Assembly: GCA_013285645.1 (NCBI GenBank) | Contig: JABDHJ010000004.1 | Span: 61,802-125,801, forward strand | Length of the DNA stretch: 64,000 nucleotides | Direction: 5' to 3' | Source of the DNA: Verrucomicrobiota bacterium | GTDB lineage: Bacteria > Verrucomicrobiota > Verrucomicrobiia > Methylacidiphilales > UBA1321 | Shown here: positions 1-8,372 of the stretch, piece after piece | How the letters are laid out: every line of letters starts with the position of its first letter | How positions within the stretch are numbered: position 1 is the first letter of the stretch | The notes under the pieces: model-generated | What the model saw: only the letters and a program-made list of their open reading frames with translations | Databases searched by the model: none | Told to the model about the DNA's origin: nothing | Program-made: the position numbers and the translations under genes

Positions 1-358
1 CACCCGCCTCGGCGCGTGACAGCACGGAGACCTTGAAACGCTCGTAAGAATAGTAGCGCATGATTTCGCCGAAACCCGGCAATTTGCGATCGACGACCTC
101 GAGGGTGATGTCCGGAACAATGTCGGTCATCGCGGGGCCGGTGCCTCCGAAGGTGAGGACCAGCGGACATTTTTCCTCGTCGCACAAGCGGATGATCGCC
201 GCGCGCAGTTGCTTGGGATCATTCGGAATGAGCAATGAAACGAATTTCGAAGGCTGAGAGAAAATGGAGGCGATGGTGCGTTCGACCTCGGGGCCGAGAG
301 GGTCCTGTTTGGCTTTAGGCGCGGCCGGGTCGATAAAGGTGATGCGTCCAATTTTCAT
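1..358 (-). CDS. Molybdopterin adenylyltransferase-like protein (MoaB/Mog family), C-terminus cut by window edge
   Basis: The frame opens at ATG 358-356 and stays open to the window edge, giving about 119 residues. It begins MKIGRITFIDPAAPK and contains GGTGPAMTDIVPD, the family's nucleotide/molybdopterin loop (usual form GGTGxxxRDxTPE), followed by LPGFGEIMRYYSYE, which matches the conserved PGFGExxRxxSyE segment. Family members bind molybdopterin and adenylate it during molybdenum cofactor synthesis in the cytoplasm. The usual Arg after the GGTG loop appears replaced by Thr. It is the last visible gene of the mfd-surA-pdxA run, separated from pdxA by about 90 bases holding an inverted repeat. 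The rest of the protein lies outside the window. Confidence 0.8.
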   Translation of the reverse strand, partial: MKIGRITFIDPAAPKAKQDPLGPEVERTIASIFSQPSKFVSLLIPNDPKQLRAAIIRLCDEEKCPLVLTFGGTGPAMTDIVPDITLEVVDRKLPGFGEIMRYYSYERFKVSVLSRAEAG

Positions 359-379
359 ATGTGTCCTATTCTTTATCTT

Positions 380-455
380 ATTGGCCGCGAAAGAACACAA
401 AGAACATTTTTCTTCTCATCTTCTTTGAGCTCTCTGCGTTCTTTTGCGGCTAAGT
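380..455. repeat. Dispersed inverted repeat, 'GCCACAAAGAACACAAAGA' family
   Basis: The left arm reads ggccgcgaaagaacacaaag and the right arm, read on the other strand, ttagccgcaaaagaacgcag. The arms face each other across about 30 bases. Similar copies occur at 33238-33340 and 34247-34290. The right arm overlaps the end of pdxA and contains its TAG stop codon. It may fold in the mRNA between pdxA and the mog-like gene. Confidence 0.7.
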
Positions 456-1343
456 TTTTTTTGCTTTTGCGCGAACTAATTGGCAGGCCAGTCGCACCGC
501 GGCCAGCATGCTGCGATGATCGGCGAGGCCTTTGCCAGCGATTTCGAGCGCTGTGCCGTGATCGGGTGAAGTGCGGATGATGGGCAGTCCCAGCGTCACG
601 TTCACTCCCGTCTGGAAGGCGACCAGTTTGAAGGGGATAAGGCCTTGGTCGTGATAGGCGCAGATGACCGCGTCGAAGGCTTTTTTCTGCACGGCGTAAT
701 AGAAAATCGTGTCGGCGGGCGCATGGACCACCGCGATGTTTTCTTTGTTCAATTTTAAGACAGCTGGCTGGACGATGCGGAAGTCTTCATCGCCGAAGAG
801 GCCCGCTTCGCCCATGTGCGGGTTGATCGCAGCAACGGCCATGCGCGGTTGGGCGATGCCGCATTGTTGGAGAAATTGATGCGTAATTTTCGTCACGTAA
901 ACGATGCGTTTCGTCGTGAGTTTTTTAACGGCATCCCGCACGGAGCAGTGATTGGTGCAGAGCGCCACAGTCAGCTTCGGATCGGTTAGCATCATGACGG
1001 CGGCATCGTCGGGAAGCCCGCAGGCACGGGCGAGAAATTCGGTCTGGCCGACGAAGCCGGGGCTGACCGCTGCCAGCGATTCTTTCTGCACGGGGCCGGT
1101 CACCATCGCGGCATAATTTCCATTGCGACATCCCTGTGTGGCTTCTTCGAGGGCATTCAGTGACGCACGAGCGGAAGTCTGGGTTAGTTTGCCGGGAGTG
1201 ATTCCCTTGCCTTTTTTCTGACCGAGCACTTCGAATTGAAAGCCTTTGGGCAGGCGCGGATCGCGGAGGGTTTTCGCGATGACTTCGGGGCCGATGCCGG
1301 CTGCATCGCCGAGGGTGATGGCGATTGTTGGAAGATTTTTCAT
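450..1343 (-). CDS. pdxA: 4-hydroxythreonine-4-phosphate dehydrogenase
   Basis: This 297-residue protein catalyses the NAD-dependent oxidation and decarboxylation of 4-phosphohydroxythreonine in the DXP-dependent route to pyridoxal phosphate. Visible family blocks are GDAAGIGPEV near residue 13, TGPVQKES, INPHMGEAGLFGDED (metal and substrate binding region), AYHDQGLIPFK with a metal-ligand His, and the C-terminal LPIIRTSPDHGTALEIAGKG. It is somewhat shorter than the roughly 330 residues usual in Proteobacteria. It follows the surA-like gene, the same neighbour pair as in Escherichia coli, but the 73-base gap is filled by a perfect hairpin. Its TAG stop lies in a dispersed repeat. Confidence 0.96.
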   Translation of the reverse strand: MKNLPTIAITLGDAAGIGPEVIAKTLRDPRLPKGFQFEVLGQKKGKGITPGKLTQTSARASLNALEEATQGCRNGNYAAMVTGPVQKESLAAVSPGFVGQTEFLARACGLPDDAAVMMLTDPKLTVALCTNHCSVRDAVKKLTTKRIVYVTKITHQFLQQCGIAQPRMAVAAINPHMGEAGLFGDEDFRIVQPAVLKLNKENIAVVHAPADTIFYYAVQKKAFDAVICAYHDQGLIPFKLVAFQTGVNVTLGLPIIRTSPDHGTALEIAGKGLADHRSMLAAVRLACQLVRAKAKKT

Positions 1344-1419
1344 TAATGTAGCGGCGGTCTATGACCGTCGCTGGAAAAAGTCAGGATAAGTCCGACGGTC
1401 ATAGACCGCCGCTACATTA
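1344..1419. repeat. Perfect 27-bp stem hairpin filling the surA-pdxA gap
   Basis: Bases 1344-1370 and 1393-1419 are exact reverse complements (core gtagcggcggtctatgacc) around a 22-base loop. The element spans the whole gap between the surA stop and the pdxA start and contributes the surA TAA. Single copies of the same core occur inside mfd (about 4864-4885) and after rplT (about 31676-31699), so this is a dispersed REP-like family. Confidence 0.9.
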
Positions 1420-2481
1420 CAGGAACATCTTGATGAAGGCCTTGGCCCGCAGGCTGTCGAGCCATTGTTGCTGCCGAAGCTGGCTCTGCTCGCTGATCAC
1501 GGTCTGCTCGATTTGCGCGCGCACATCTTCCAGCGGAGTCATGGATGATTTTTTGCGGTCTTCCACCAGCACAATATAGTAATAGCCGTCGGAAGTGGCG
1601 ATCACGCTGGTATGCTGGCCGGGCTGCAGCTTGGAAATCGGGTCCCACAAATCGGGGCGAATGGCGGTCTTGCCGTTCTGCGTTACCCAACCGAGTTCGC
1701 CGCCGTCATCCTTGTTGCTCGATTCGGAATAGGACTTGGCTAACTCGGCGAAATCGGCCCCGGTATCGAGCTTGTAGAGGATTTCCGTGGCGATTTCCTG
1801 CTGCGGATCATAAGTGATCTGCTTGCCGTCCGGCCCTGTTTTCTGGGAGGGGAAAAGCGCCTTGTGCAGGACAATCGTGGCCACCTTGATCTGCTCGTCC
1901 TGCTGAAAGAGGCGCAGGTTCTGCTGGTAGTATTGTTCGATCTGGTAAGGCGAAACGAGCACCGTCTGGACGACGTTTTTATTGCGCATGTAGCCGACGA
2001 TGGCGGTGTCCTTGATTTCGTCGCGGTACTTTTGCAGGGTCACGCCCCGCGCATACATTGTTCGAATAAAGGCGACGCGATCACCGCCATATTCATTGCG
2101 AATGACGTCGTTGATGCGTTCGTTGACGTAGGTATCCGGAATGAAGCCGCCCGCGGTCTTGAAATCCTGGATGATCAATTCGCGCTCAATCAACGCGCGC
2201 AAAACGTTCAACTTGGCTTCCTTCACGCGCTCGAAAAGGTCCTCGCCGGAGTAGCTCTGGCGCAACAGTTTTTCGGTGTCCGCCACCTGCTGGTTGATCT
2301 GGACGTAGGTGATCACCTTGTCGTTGACCACGGCGGCGATGCCGTCGGCCAGCATCTGGGCACGGGCGGTGGACGCGAGCAGAAAAAACAGCCCCGTCCA
2401 AACAATTAAATGGACGGCTGCGAGTGACAAAAGATGGCGAGGACGTCGCACTAGGACGACCTTTTCAACGAAACGACCCAT
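1417..2481 (-). CDS. SurA-like periplasmic peptidyl-prolyl isomerase/chaperone
   Basis: The protein has 354 residues with an N-terminal hydrophobic export signal (LLSLAAVHLIVWTGLFFLL, cleavage probably after the STARA stretch near residue 42). A SurA N-type helical domain follows, with IAAVVNDKVITYVQI and helices up to about residue 190. One parvulin (PpiC) domain covers about residues 215-330, with FAELAKSYSESSNKDDGGELGWV typical of the rotamase fold. Members escort outer-membrane proteins through the periplasm. The start overlaps the end of mfd by 31 bases, so translation is probably coupled. Having one parvulin domain rather than two is common outside Proteobacteria. Specific orthology to SurA is inferred from domain order and the pdxA neighbour. 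Confidence 0.88.
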   Translation of the reverse strand: MGRFVEKVVLVRRPRHLLSLAAVHLIVWTGLFFLLASTARAQMLADGIAAVVNDKVITYVQINQQVADTEKLLRQSYSGEDLFERVKEAKLNVLRALIERELIIQDFKTAGGFIPDTYVNERINDVIRNEYGGDRVAFIRTMYARGVTLQKYRDEIKDTAIVGYMRNKNVVQTVLVSPYQIEQYYQQNLRLFQQDEQIKVATIVLHKALFPSQKTGPDGKQITYDPQQEIATEILYKLDTGADFAELAKSYSESSNKDDGGELGWVTQNGKTAIRPDLWDPISKLQPGQHTSVIATSDGYYYIVLVEDRKKSSMTPLEDVRAQIEQTVISEQSQLRQQQWLDSLRAKAFIKMFL

Positions 2482-5400
2482 GAAATTATTTCTTTCAGCA
2501 TAGAAATTGCGTCGCGAGTGGTCAAGCGGGGAAACTTGCCGCTTACCATGATGTAATCTTGGCCTTGCTGGAGCATTAGCTTGTCCTCCTGCGTTTCCAC
2601 CATGCGAATCCGTGCCTCGGACGCCGCGATTTTGACCTCGGTGGCGAGGAGCAATCTGTCCACTTCAAGCGGCCAGGGGCCATGCCGGTCGCGCCATTCC
2701 AGTCGCAGTTTTTCGAGATCGGCAGAATTGGCCGCTTCGGCGATGCGCCGGTAACCGTCCAGACGCCAGCGGCTTTCGGGCAGATATTTGCGAGGCAGGA
2801 ACGCGCCGAATTTTCCGGCTGCTTTGTCGACATCGCTTTCCTGCCAGACGAGAAAATCGAGCTGCAACTTTGTCTCGACGAGACGACCGGGCTTCTCGCC
2901 TTTCATTCGCGCGACGGCGGTTTTGAGCAACTGACAATAGAGATCGAAGCCGACCGCGGTGATATGCCCGCTCTGCGCCGTGCCGAGCAAATTGCCCGCG
3001 CCGCGAATCTCCAAGTCGCGCATGGCAATCTTGAAGCCCGCGCCGAGTTGCGAATATTGCTTGATCGCCGAGACGCGTTTCTTCGCATCGCTCGTGGACA
3101 TCATGGAGCGGGGCATGAAAAGATACGCGTAGGCCTTGTGCTGGGCGCGGCCAACTCTACCACGCAACTGATAGAGATCGGCGAGGCCGAAGCGGTCGGC
3201 GCGATCGATGATGATGGTGTTCGCGTTGGGGATATCGAGGCCACTCTCGATGATGGTGGTGGAGAGCAGGATATCGGTTTCGCCTGAAACGAAGCGCGCC
3301 ATCACGTCTTCGAGATCATCCGGGTCCATTTGGCCGTGACCGACGGCGATCTTCGCTTTCGGGACGAGCAGTTGCAATTGCTGCGCGACTTCATGGATGG
3401 AGTGAATCCGGTTGTGGAGAAAATAGACCTGCCCGTTGCGTGCCAATTCCCGTTTGATGGCGTCGCGGATGACGCGCTCATCGTAGGGCGCGACGATGGT
3501 CTCCACGGGATGGCGATTGGGCGGCGCGGTTTCGATCGTGCTCATGTCGCGTGCGCCGGTGAGGGAGAGATAAAGGGTGCGCGGAATCGGCGTGGCGGAA
3601 AGAGTCAGTACATCGACGAGGCGGAAGAGTTGCTTGAATTTTTCCTTCTGTTTTACGCCGAAGCGCTGCTCCTCATCGACGATGACGAGGCCGAGGTCCT
3701 TGAATTTGACGTCCTTTGAGAGGATACGGTGTGTGCCGATAACGACATCGACGGAACCGTCGGCGAGGCCCTTGATGGTGTCTCGCTGGCTCTTGGTGCT
3801 TTGCAACCGGCTGAGGCAATCGACGCGCACGGGATAGGCGGCGTAACGCTCGCGCAGATTTTTCCAGTGCTGCTCGGCCAGGATCGTTGTGGGGACTAGA
3901 AACGCCGCTTGTTTTCCTTCCTGCACGGCCTTGAAGACGGCGCGAATCGCCACCTCGGTCTTGCCGAAGCCGACATCGCCGCAGATGAGTCGGTCCATGG
4001 GACGCGTGCCTTCCATGTCTTTTTTGGTCTCGAGAATGGAGCGCTCCTGGTCCTCTGTTTCCTCGTAGACAAAGGCCTCTTCGAATTCGCGCTGCCATGC
4101 CGTATCGGGCGGGTAGGCGTGGCCGGGGAGGGCATCGCGCTCGGCCTGAACGCTGAGCAGTTGCGCCGCGTAATCCATGACCGCCTTTTGCGCCGAAATC
4201 TTCGCGCGCTCCCAGCGCGAGCCGCCCATGGTGTCGAGTGGCGGATGGCGACGGCCCACACCAACGTATTTCGTGACGAGGTAGGATTGCTCGACCGGGA
4301 CGTAGAGTTTGCTCTGCTCCGCAAATTCGAGGACGAGTACTTCCGCGCCCACCGGGGCGTCAGCATCCGAGGTAGCCGCCGCACGCTGGGCGGAGGTCCC
4401 TTCCTGTGCCGCCCCCGGCAACGTCGTCACGCCCTTATAAAGCGCAATGCCGTGATGGAGATGCACCACGTAATCGCCATCGCCAATCTCGGTGAAGTCG
4501 AGCGCTTGATGCTGGCTGCGCAGGCTGACGAGCCGTTCCTGCTTTCGCAGCGCCCGCATGGTCTGGTAACGACCGAAGATCTCCGCGTCGCTGAGCACAG
4601 CCAATTTTCCTTCCGGCCAGACAAAGCCGCGCAGCAAAGGTCGAATGAGAAACGTGATCGTGTCGACTGGGATTTGCGCTTCGTTGAGAATTTCCTCCAG
4701 ACGCTTGTGCTCGCCTTCGTTATTGCAAAAGATCGCGACTTCCCAGCCTTCCGCGATCCAATCGCGCAGGTGTTCGAGAAAGAGATCGCGCCGATTTTCT
4801 TGGAGGATGAAATCGCCGCGCGGTGCGTGGAGAAAATCGTGGGCGAAGAAGTTCAACTCAGCCTGTAGCGGCGGTCTATGACCGCCGATGCCGTCCTCAG
4901 CTTCTTCCTCGTCTCCCAAATTCACCGTGACAAAATCGCTCGCCAAATAATCGCGCAAAGTCGCTTCACCAGCGGAATCTCCTGCTGCTGTCGGAATGGC
5001 CAGACTTAACTCAGCGGTCTTGAGCGTCTGCACGGAACGCTGCGCATCGACGTCGAATTCCCGCAACGAAATCAGCTCCTCGTCCTCCCATTCCGTGCGC
5101 AGGGGGCGAGGCGCATCCCACGAGAAAATATCGACGACCGCGCCGCGCACGCTGAACTGGCCGCGCTCCTGCACCTGCGCCTCGCGAGTATAGCCCGCCT
5201 CCTGCAATTGCTTGAGCAGCGCTTCACGATCGAGGTGAGTATTCCTGACCAGCTTGATCCGATTTTCTTGGAGCGCTTTGGGATCGGGGAGGGGTTGTTC
5301 AGATGCGCTCGCCGTGGTCAGCACCACGCCTGTAAATCCGGCGGAAAGTTTGGTTAGGGCCGCCAGGCGTTCTGCGGAAGCTTCAGGATCGGGCAGCGTT

Positions 5401-5675
5401 CCGGTCACCGGCGCTTCCACCTGCGGAAAGAAAAGATTCGGCGCGCCCCAGGCTTCGAGATCGTTGGCTAATTCCTCCTGGGTTTTCACACCGGGCGCCA
5501 ATGCGAGAAAAGTCCGCTTCGGCGCATGACGCGCTAATCCCGCCAGCACAAATGCCTGCGCCGACGCGGGCAAAGAGCCCAACGAAATGGCGCCGGAACT
5601 TTGGCTAAGCGCCTTCAATTCGCGCGGATGCATCCAGCGCTGAAAGGTCTTCTCGATGTTCTCAACGCGCGGCAT
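2451..5675 (-). CDS. mfd: Transcription-repair coupling factor Mfd
   Basis: At 1074 residues this is near the usual family size. A UvrB-like N-terminal part is followed near residue 400 by the CarD-like RNA polymerase interaction domain (GDYVVHLHHGIALYKG). The translocase motor follows: Walker A GDVGFGKTEVAIRA near residue 568, the DEEQRFG box, TLSATPIPRTLYLSL, and motif VI QLRGRVGR. The RecG-like TRG region (EIRGAGNLLGTAQSG) and a C-terminal TRCF domain complete it. Mfd removes RNA polymerase stalled at lesions and recruits UvrA. It heads the mfd-surA-pdxA run. The segment GGHRPPLQ near residue 268 is encoded by a dispersed repeat inserted in frame. DEEQ replaces the commoner DEEH. Confidence 0.97.
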   Translation of the reverse strand: MPRVENIEKTFQRWMHPRELKALSQSSGAISLGSLPASAQAFVLAGLARHAPKRTFLALAPGVKTQEELANDLEAWGAPNLFFPQVEAPVTGTLPDPEASAERLAALTKLSAGFTGVVLTTASASEQPLPDPKALQENRIKLVRNTHLDREALLKQLQEAGYTREAQVQERGQFSVRGAVVDIFSWDAPRPLRTEWEDEELISLREFDVDAQRSVQTLKTAELSLAIPTAAGDSAGEATLRDYLASDFVTVNLGDEEEAEDGIGGHRPPLQAELNFFAHDFLHAPRGDFILQENRRDLFLEHLRDWIAEGWEVAIFCNNEGEHKRLEEILNEAQIPVDTITFLIRPLLRGFVWPEGKLAVLSDAEIFGRYQTMRALRKQERLVSLRSQHQALDFTEIGDGDYVVHLHHGIALYKGVTTLPGAAQEGTSAQRAAATSDADAPVGAEVLVLEFAEQSKLYVPVEQSYLVTKYVGVGRRHPPLDTMGGSRWERAKISAQKAVMDYAAQLLSVQAERDALPGHAYPPDTAWQREFEEAFVYEETEDQERSILETKKDMEGTRPMDRLICGDVGFGKTEVAIRAVFKAVQEGKQAAFLVPTTILAEQHWKNLRERYAAYPVRVDCLSRLQSTKSQRDTIKGLADGSVDVVIGTHRILSKDVKFKDLGLVIVDEEQRFGVKQKEKFKQLFRLVDVLTLSATPIPRTLYLSLTGARDMSTIETAPPNRHPVETIVAPYDERVIRDAIKRELARNGQVYFLHNRIHSIHEVAQQLQLLVPKAKIAVGHGQMDPDDLEDVMARFVSGETDILLSTTIIESGLDIPNANTIIIDRADRFGLADLYQLRGRVGRAQHKAYAYLFMPRSMMSTSDAKKRVSAIKQYSQLGAGFKIAMRDLEIRGAGNLLGTAQSGHITAVGFDLYCQLLKTAVARMKGEKPGRLVETKLQLDFLVWQESDVDKAAGKFGAFLPRKYLPESRWRLDGYRRIAEAANSADLEKLRLEWRDRHGPWPLEVDRLLLATEVKIAASEARIRMVETQEDKLMLQQGQDYIMVSGKFPRLTTRDAISMLKEIISWVVSLKRSS
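4864..4885. repeat. REP-like repeat inside the mfd coding region
   Basis: This stretch matches the core of the 1344-1370 repeat and ends in gaccgccg. It adds an in-frame stretch to mfd between the acidic EEEAEDG segment and ELNFFAHD, in the N-terminal region, which is likely to be a tolerant surface loop. Confidence 0.8.
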
Positions 5676-5736
5676 AGGGGGTCTATCACTTTGCCAGAGG
5701 CGCGGTGTGAAGCAAGGCTTTGCGAGGAGATACCGA

Positions 5737-6042
5737 CTAGCCCGCTTTTTTGAGGAAACTTTTCCTTAAGAGTCTTTCATGGCGCATTACAAAAACGATA
5801 AAGACCTGTTTTTCTTCAAATCGATAAAATACGCGACATGGGCTGATGACCAATTGGCGATAGACTGACTTGGGCCACTCGGGTACTCGCGACCCCGATT
5901 TTGGAAAACGGCTCAGTTGTTGCACTCTTGAAACGATGCGTTGAACCAAGCGGCTTGCCGCCGTCGGATCATCAAAAGCGATATAATCGGCAATGGCATC
6001 GAGTTCGGCCACTGCGGGATCTGTCCAAATTATTTCAACCAC
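5737..6042 (-). CDS. RelE/ParE-type toxin
   Basis: The 101-residue protein fits the ParE/RelE fold. It starts with a short strand and the helix DPAVAELDAIADYIAFDDPTAASRLVQRI, continues with FPKSGSRVPEWPKSVYRQLVISPCRVFYRFE, and ends with the strand VFIVFVMRHERLL. ParE members poison DNA gyrase while RelE members cut mRNA at ribosomes; the sequence alone does not decide which. Its start overlaps the antitoxin gene by 13 bases, antitoxin first, as usual for these pairs. Expression should follow the palindromic operator at 6293-6312. Confidence 0.88.
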   Translation of the reverse strand: MVEIIWTDPAVAELDAIADYIAFDDPTAASRLVQRIVSRVQQLSRFPKSGSRVPEWPKSVYRQLVISPCRVFYRFEEKQVFIVFVMRHERLLRKSFLKKAG

Positions 6043-6290
6043 CGCTGCAGCTTCTTTTTGGCCTGCTCATGCGACATGGTGCGGCCCTCGCGAATGGCAA
6101 CTTCTCCACGGGCCAGTCCTTCCAGGACTTCGATGCGAGCCTGCAGGGCATCGTATGAATCGACGTCCACCAAGTAGGCGGCAGGCAACCCATGCTGAGT
6201 GATGAGAAGAGGCTCCTGTTCTTCCCGTACCTGTGCAATGAGTTTGGTGGCGTTTCTCTTGAGTGTTGTAACAAGTTCCGTGGCAGCCAT
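6030..6290 (-). CDS. Phd/YefM-type antitoxin
   Basis: The 86-residue protein has the N-terminal Phd/YefM DNA-binding pattern: a helix with LVTTLKRNATKLIAQVREEQEPLLIT, then HGLPAAYLVDVDSYDAL. A charged C-terminal helix (ISHEQAKKKL-like end) is of the type that wraps the toxin. It neutralises the ParE/RelE-like product of the overlapping gene and probably represses the pair. No Shine-Dalgarno sequence is visible. The start codon sits two bases from a perfect palindrome, so the message may be leaderless or start within the operator. Confidence 0.87.
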   Translation of the reverse strand: MAATELVTTLKRNATKLIAQVREEQEPLLITQHGLPAAYLVDVDSYDALQARIEVLEGLARGEVAIREGRTMSHEQAKKKLQRWLK

Positions 6291-6292
6291 AA

Positions 6293-6312
6293 AGTGATAC
6301 TAAAGTATCACT
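6293..6312. promoter_or_regulatory. Perfect palindromic operator of the toxin-antitoxin pair
   Basis: Half-sites agtgatact and agtatcact are exact reverse complements separated by AA. The site abuts the antitoxin start (ATG at 6290) and lies in the 41-base gap after the nadE stop. Phd/YefM antitoxins typically bind short palindromes at their own promoter, so autoregulation is inferred. Confidence 0.75.
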
Positions 6313-6331
6313 AGCTGTCTCGCAACTTATA

Positions 6332-7972
6332 TTAAGCCCTAAACCCCTGCGCGATCGGCACGCGGCGGCCCATGCCGAAGGCGCGCGGAGACACTTTGAG
6401 CCCCGGCGCGGCCTGGCGGCGCTTGTACTCGCTGAAGGTGATTTTGTTGAGCACATCGCGAACGATCTCGGGCGCGATGCCTTCGCTGATCAACATCTTG
6501 GGATCGGCATCATCGACGACGTAATGGCGCAGGATGCGATCCAGTATTTCGTAAGGCGGCAGGCTGTCCTGGTCGGTTTGGTTGGGGCGCAACTCGGCGC
6601 TGGGCGGTTTCTCGATAGTGCTCCACGGTATGATTTCCTCGTCGCGGTTGATCCATCGCGATAGCGCGTAGATTTCCGTCTTGAGGACATCGGCGATCAC
6701 CGCCAGTGCGCCGCACATGTCGCCGTAAAGTGTGCAGTAGCCGACGGCCAATTCCGATTTGTTACCGGTGGTGAGGACGAGTGGTCCAAACTTATTCGAG
6801 AGCGCCATGAGGAGCAGTCCGCGCATTCGCGATTGGATATTCTCTTCGGTCGCGTCGGGAGTGCGTCCTGAGAACACACTCTCCAGCGTTTTCTCGACAT
6901 CAATCACCGGTTCGCCGATGGGCAGCACGTCGTAGCGGATGCCGAGTTTTTTCGCGAGATGCGAGGCATCGCTCAAGCTGCCTTCGCTTGAATAGCGGGA
7001 GGGAAGCGAAACGCCCCAGACCTTATCCGCGCCCAGTGCCTCGGCCGCAATTACCGCTATGAGGGCCGAATCGATTCCGCCCGAAAGTCCCAGCACGACC
7101 GACTTGAAGCCGCATTTCCCGACGTAGTCGCGGACGCCCAGGACGAGCGCGCGGAAAAGTTGCTCCTCGGGATTCGAGGGCAAGCTCAGCGCTGGGGAAG
7201 GAGCTGCGGCCTCCGTATCGACCACAAGAATCTCCTCGGCAAAACTTGCGCCGAGCGCCAGGACGTTGCCCTGCGCATCGAGCACAACGCTGTGTCCGTC
7301 GAAAATCAATTCGTCGTTGGCGCCGACCATGTTTACCTGCACGAGCGGCACGCGTTCGTCGCGGGCGACTCGCTGGAGCATTTCCAATCGCTGGGCCTCT
7401 TTGCCGCGCTGCCACGGGGAAGCGGAAAGATTCACGATCAGCTTCGCGCCAGCACCAACAAGATCGTGTACCGGATCGCAGCGATAGCGGCGTTCGGGCC
7501 AGAAATCGGCGTCGTTCCAGATGTCCTCGCAAATCGTCACGGCTATTTTTTCACCAGCGATTTCGATCGGGAAAACTTTCTCGGCTGGCTCGAAATAGCG
7601 GTCTTCGTCGAAGACGTCATATGTCGGCAACAGCGATTTCATGACGCAATGGGTGATCTTTCCATTTTGGATGACGGCAGCGGAATTGCGCAGGGGACGT
7701 CCGGGTCGCGTCGGATTGCGATCCGCATAACCGACGATGAGTGGCACGGGGCCGATCGAGCGAGTCAGCGCCAGGAGACAGTCGAGGCCGCGCTGGATAA
7801 AGTCATCGCGCAAAAGCAGGTCGCGCGGAGGATAACCGCACAGGAAAAGTTCCGGAGCGAGGACGAGTTCCGCACCTTTAGCGACGGCTTCTTTATAAGC
7901 TGCCTCAAGTCGCGCGCGATTTTTGTCGAACGCGCCAATGGTGGCATTAAGTTGTAAAAGTCCGATGTGCAT
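6332..7972 (-). CDS. nadE: Glutamine-dependent NAD+ synthetase
   Basis: The protein has 546 residues and two domains. The N-terminal nitrilase-fold glutaminase (about residues 1-260) shows the catalytic triad contexts APELFLCGYPPRDLL (Glu), MKSLLPTYDVFDEDRYF (Lys) and TICEDIWND (Cys). The C-terminal ammonia-dependent synthetase has the PP-loop LGLSGGIDSALIA near residue 295 and TTGNKSELAVGYCTLYGDMCG. The enzyme amidates nicotinate adenine dinucleotide using ammonia channelled from glutamine. It is transcribed away from the toxin-antitoxin operator region in the same direction and shows full family length. Confidence 0.96.
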   Translation of the reverse strand: MHIGLLQLNATIGAFDKNRARLEAAYKEAVAKGAELVLAPELFLCGYPPRDLLLRDDFIQRGLDCLLALTRSIGPVPLIVGYADRNPTRPGRPLRNSAAVIQNGKITHCVMKSLLPTYDVFDEDRYFEPAEKVFPIEIAGEKIAVTICEDIWNDADFWPERRYRCDPVHDLVGAGAKLIVNLSASPWQRGKEAQRLEMLQRVARDERVPLVQVNMVGANDELIFDGHSVVLDAQGNVLALGASFAEEILVVDTEAAAPSPALSLPSNPEEQLFRALVLGVRDYVGKCGFKSVVLGLSGGIDSALIAVIAAEALGADKVWGVSLPSRYSSEGSLSDASHLAKKLGIRYDVLPIGEPVIDVEKTLESVFSGRTPDATEENIQSRMRGLLLMALSNKFGPLVLTTGNKSELAVGYCTLYGDMCGALAVIADVLKTEIYALSRWINRDEEIIPWSTIEKPPSAELRPNQTDQDSLPPYEILDRILRHYVVDDADPKMLISEGIAPEIVRDVLNKITFSEYKRRQAAPGLKVSPRAFGMGRRVPIAQGFRA

Positions 7973-7987
7973 AGGAAGCGTGATGAA

Positions 7988-8365
7988 TCAGGATTTATTT
8001 CGATAATAAGTATCAAGAAAATCACATATATCGTCGTGATTATTCAACCGAGCTACGGTAAATGGAATATCTCCTTCTGTCCGTGCGTAAAGATCAGCGC
8101 CGTGTTTTATGAGCATTTCCGCAATGTCTTTGCGTCCAAATTGACACGCTACATGCAGCGGCGTGTAGCCGTGCTCACCATGCTTTTGGATGTCGATGCC
8201 GTTTTCAACTAAGACGCATGCAGCTTCATAGTCGCCCCAAACAATGACGCAATGGAGGGCATTATCGCCGCAAACATTTGCGGTGTTGATATCTTGGAAT
8301 TCAACGCAGGCAAAATCCGCCGTATCTTTGACTCTTTCGAGAATTTGCTGAACCTCCGGCTTCAT
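7988..8365 (-). CDS. Ankyrin-repeat protein
   Basis: A 125-residue protein starting at MKPEVQQILERV. An upstream in-frame start at 8416 would overlap the HIT gene by 44 bases, so the inner start is preferred. It contains two to three ankyrin repeats, clearest as GDNALHCVIVWGDYEAACVL and GYTPLHVACQFGRKDIAEML followed by IKHGADLYART, and ends shortly after the last repeat. It has no signal peptide or membrane segment. Ankyrin repeats bind other proteins; the partner is unknown. It sits between nadE and a HIT hydrolase with tight spacing on the same strand. Confidence 0.85.
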   Translation of the reverse strand: MKPEVQQILERVKDTADFACVEFQDINTANVCGDNALHCVIVWGDYEAACVLVENGIDIQKHGEHGYTPLHVACQFGRKDIAEMLIKHGADLYARTEGDIPFTVARLNNHDDICDFLDTYYRNKS

Positions 8366-8372
8366 TTGTGCC

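Noticed and set aside
1864..2409. 181-residue plus-strand frame opposite the surA-like gene
   Set aside because: A long shadow frame in a GC-rich gene; the minus-strand frame has clear SurA/parvulin motifs.
3909..4868. 319-residue plus-strand frame opposite mfd
   Set aside because: It lies entirely within mfd, which has all helicase motifs; no homology on the plus strand.
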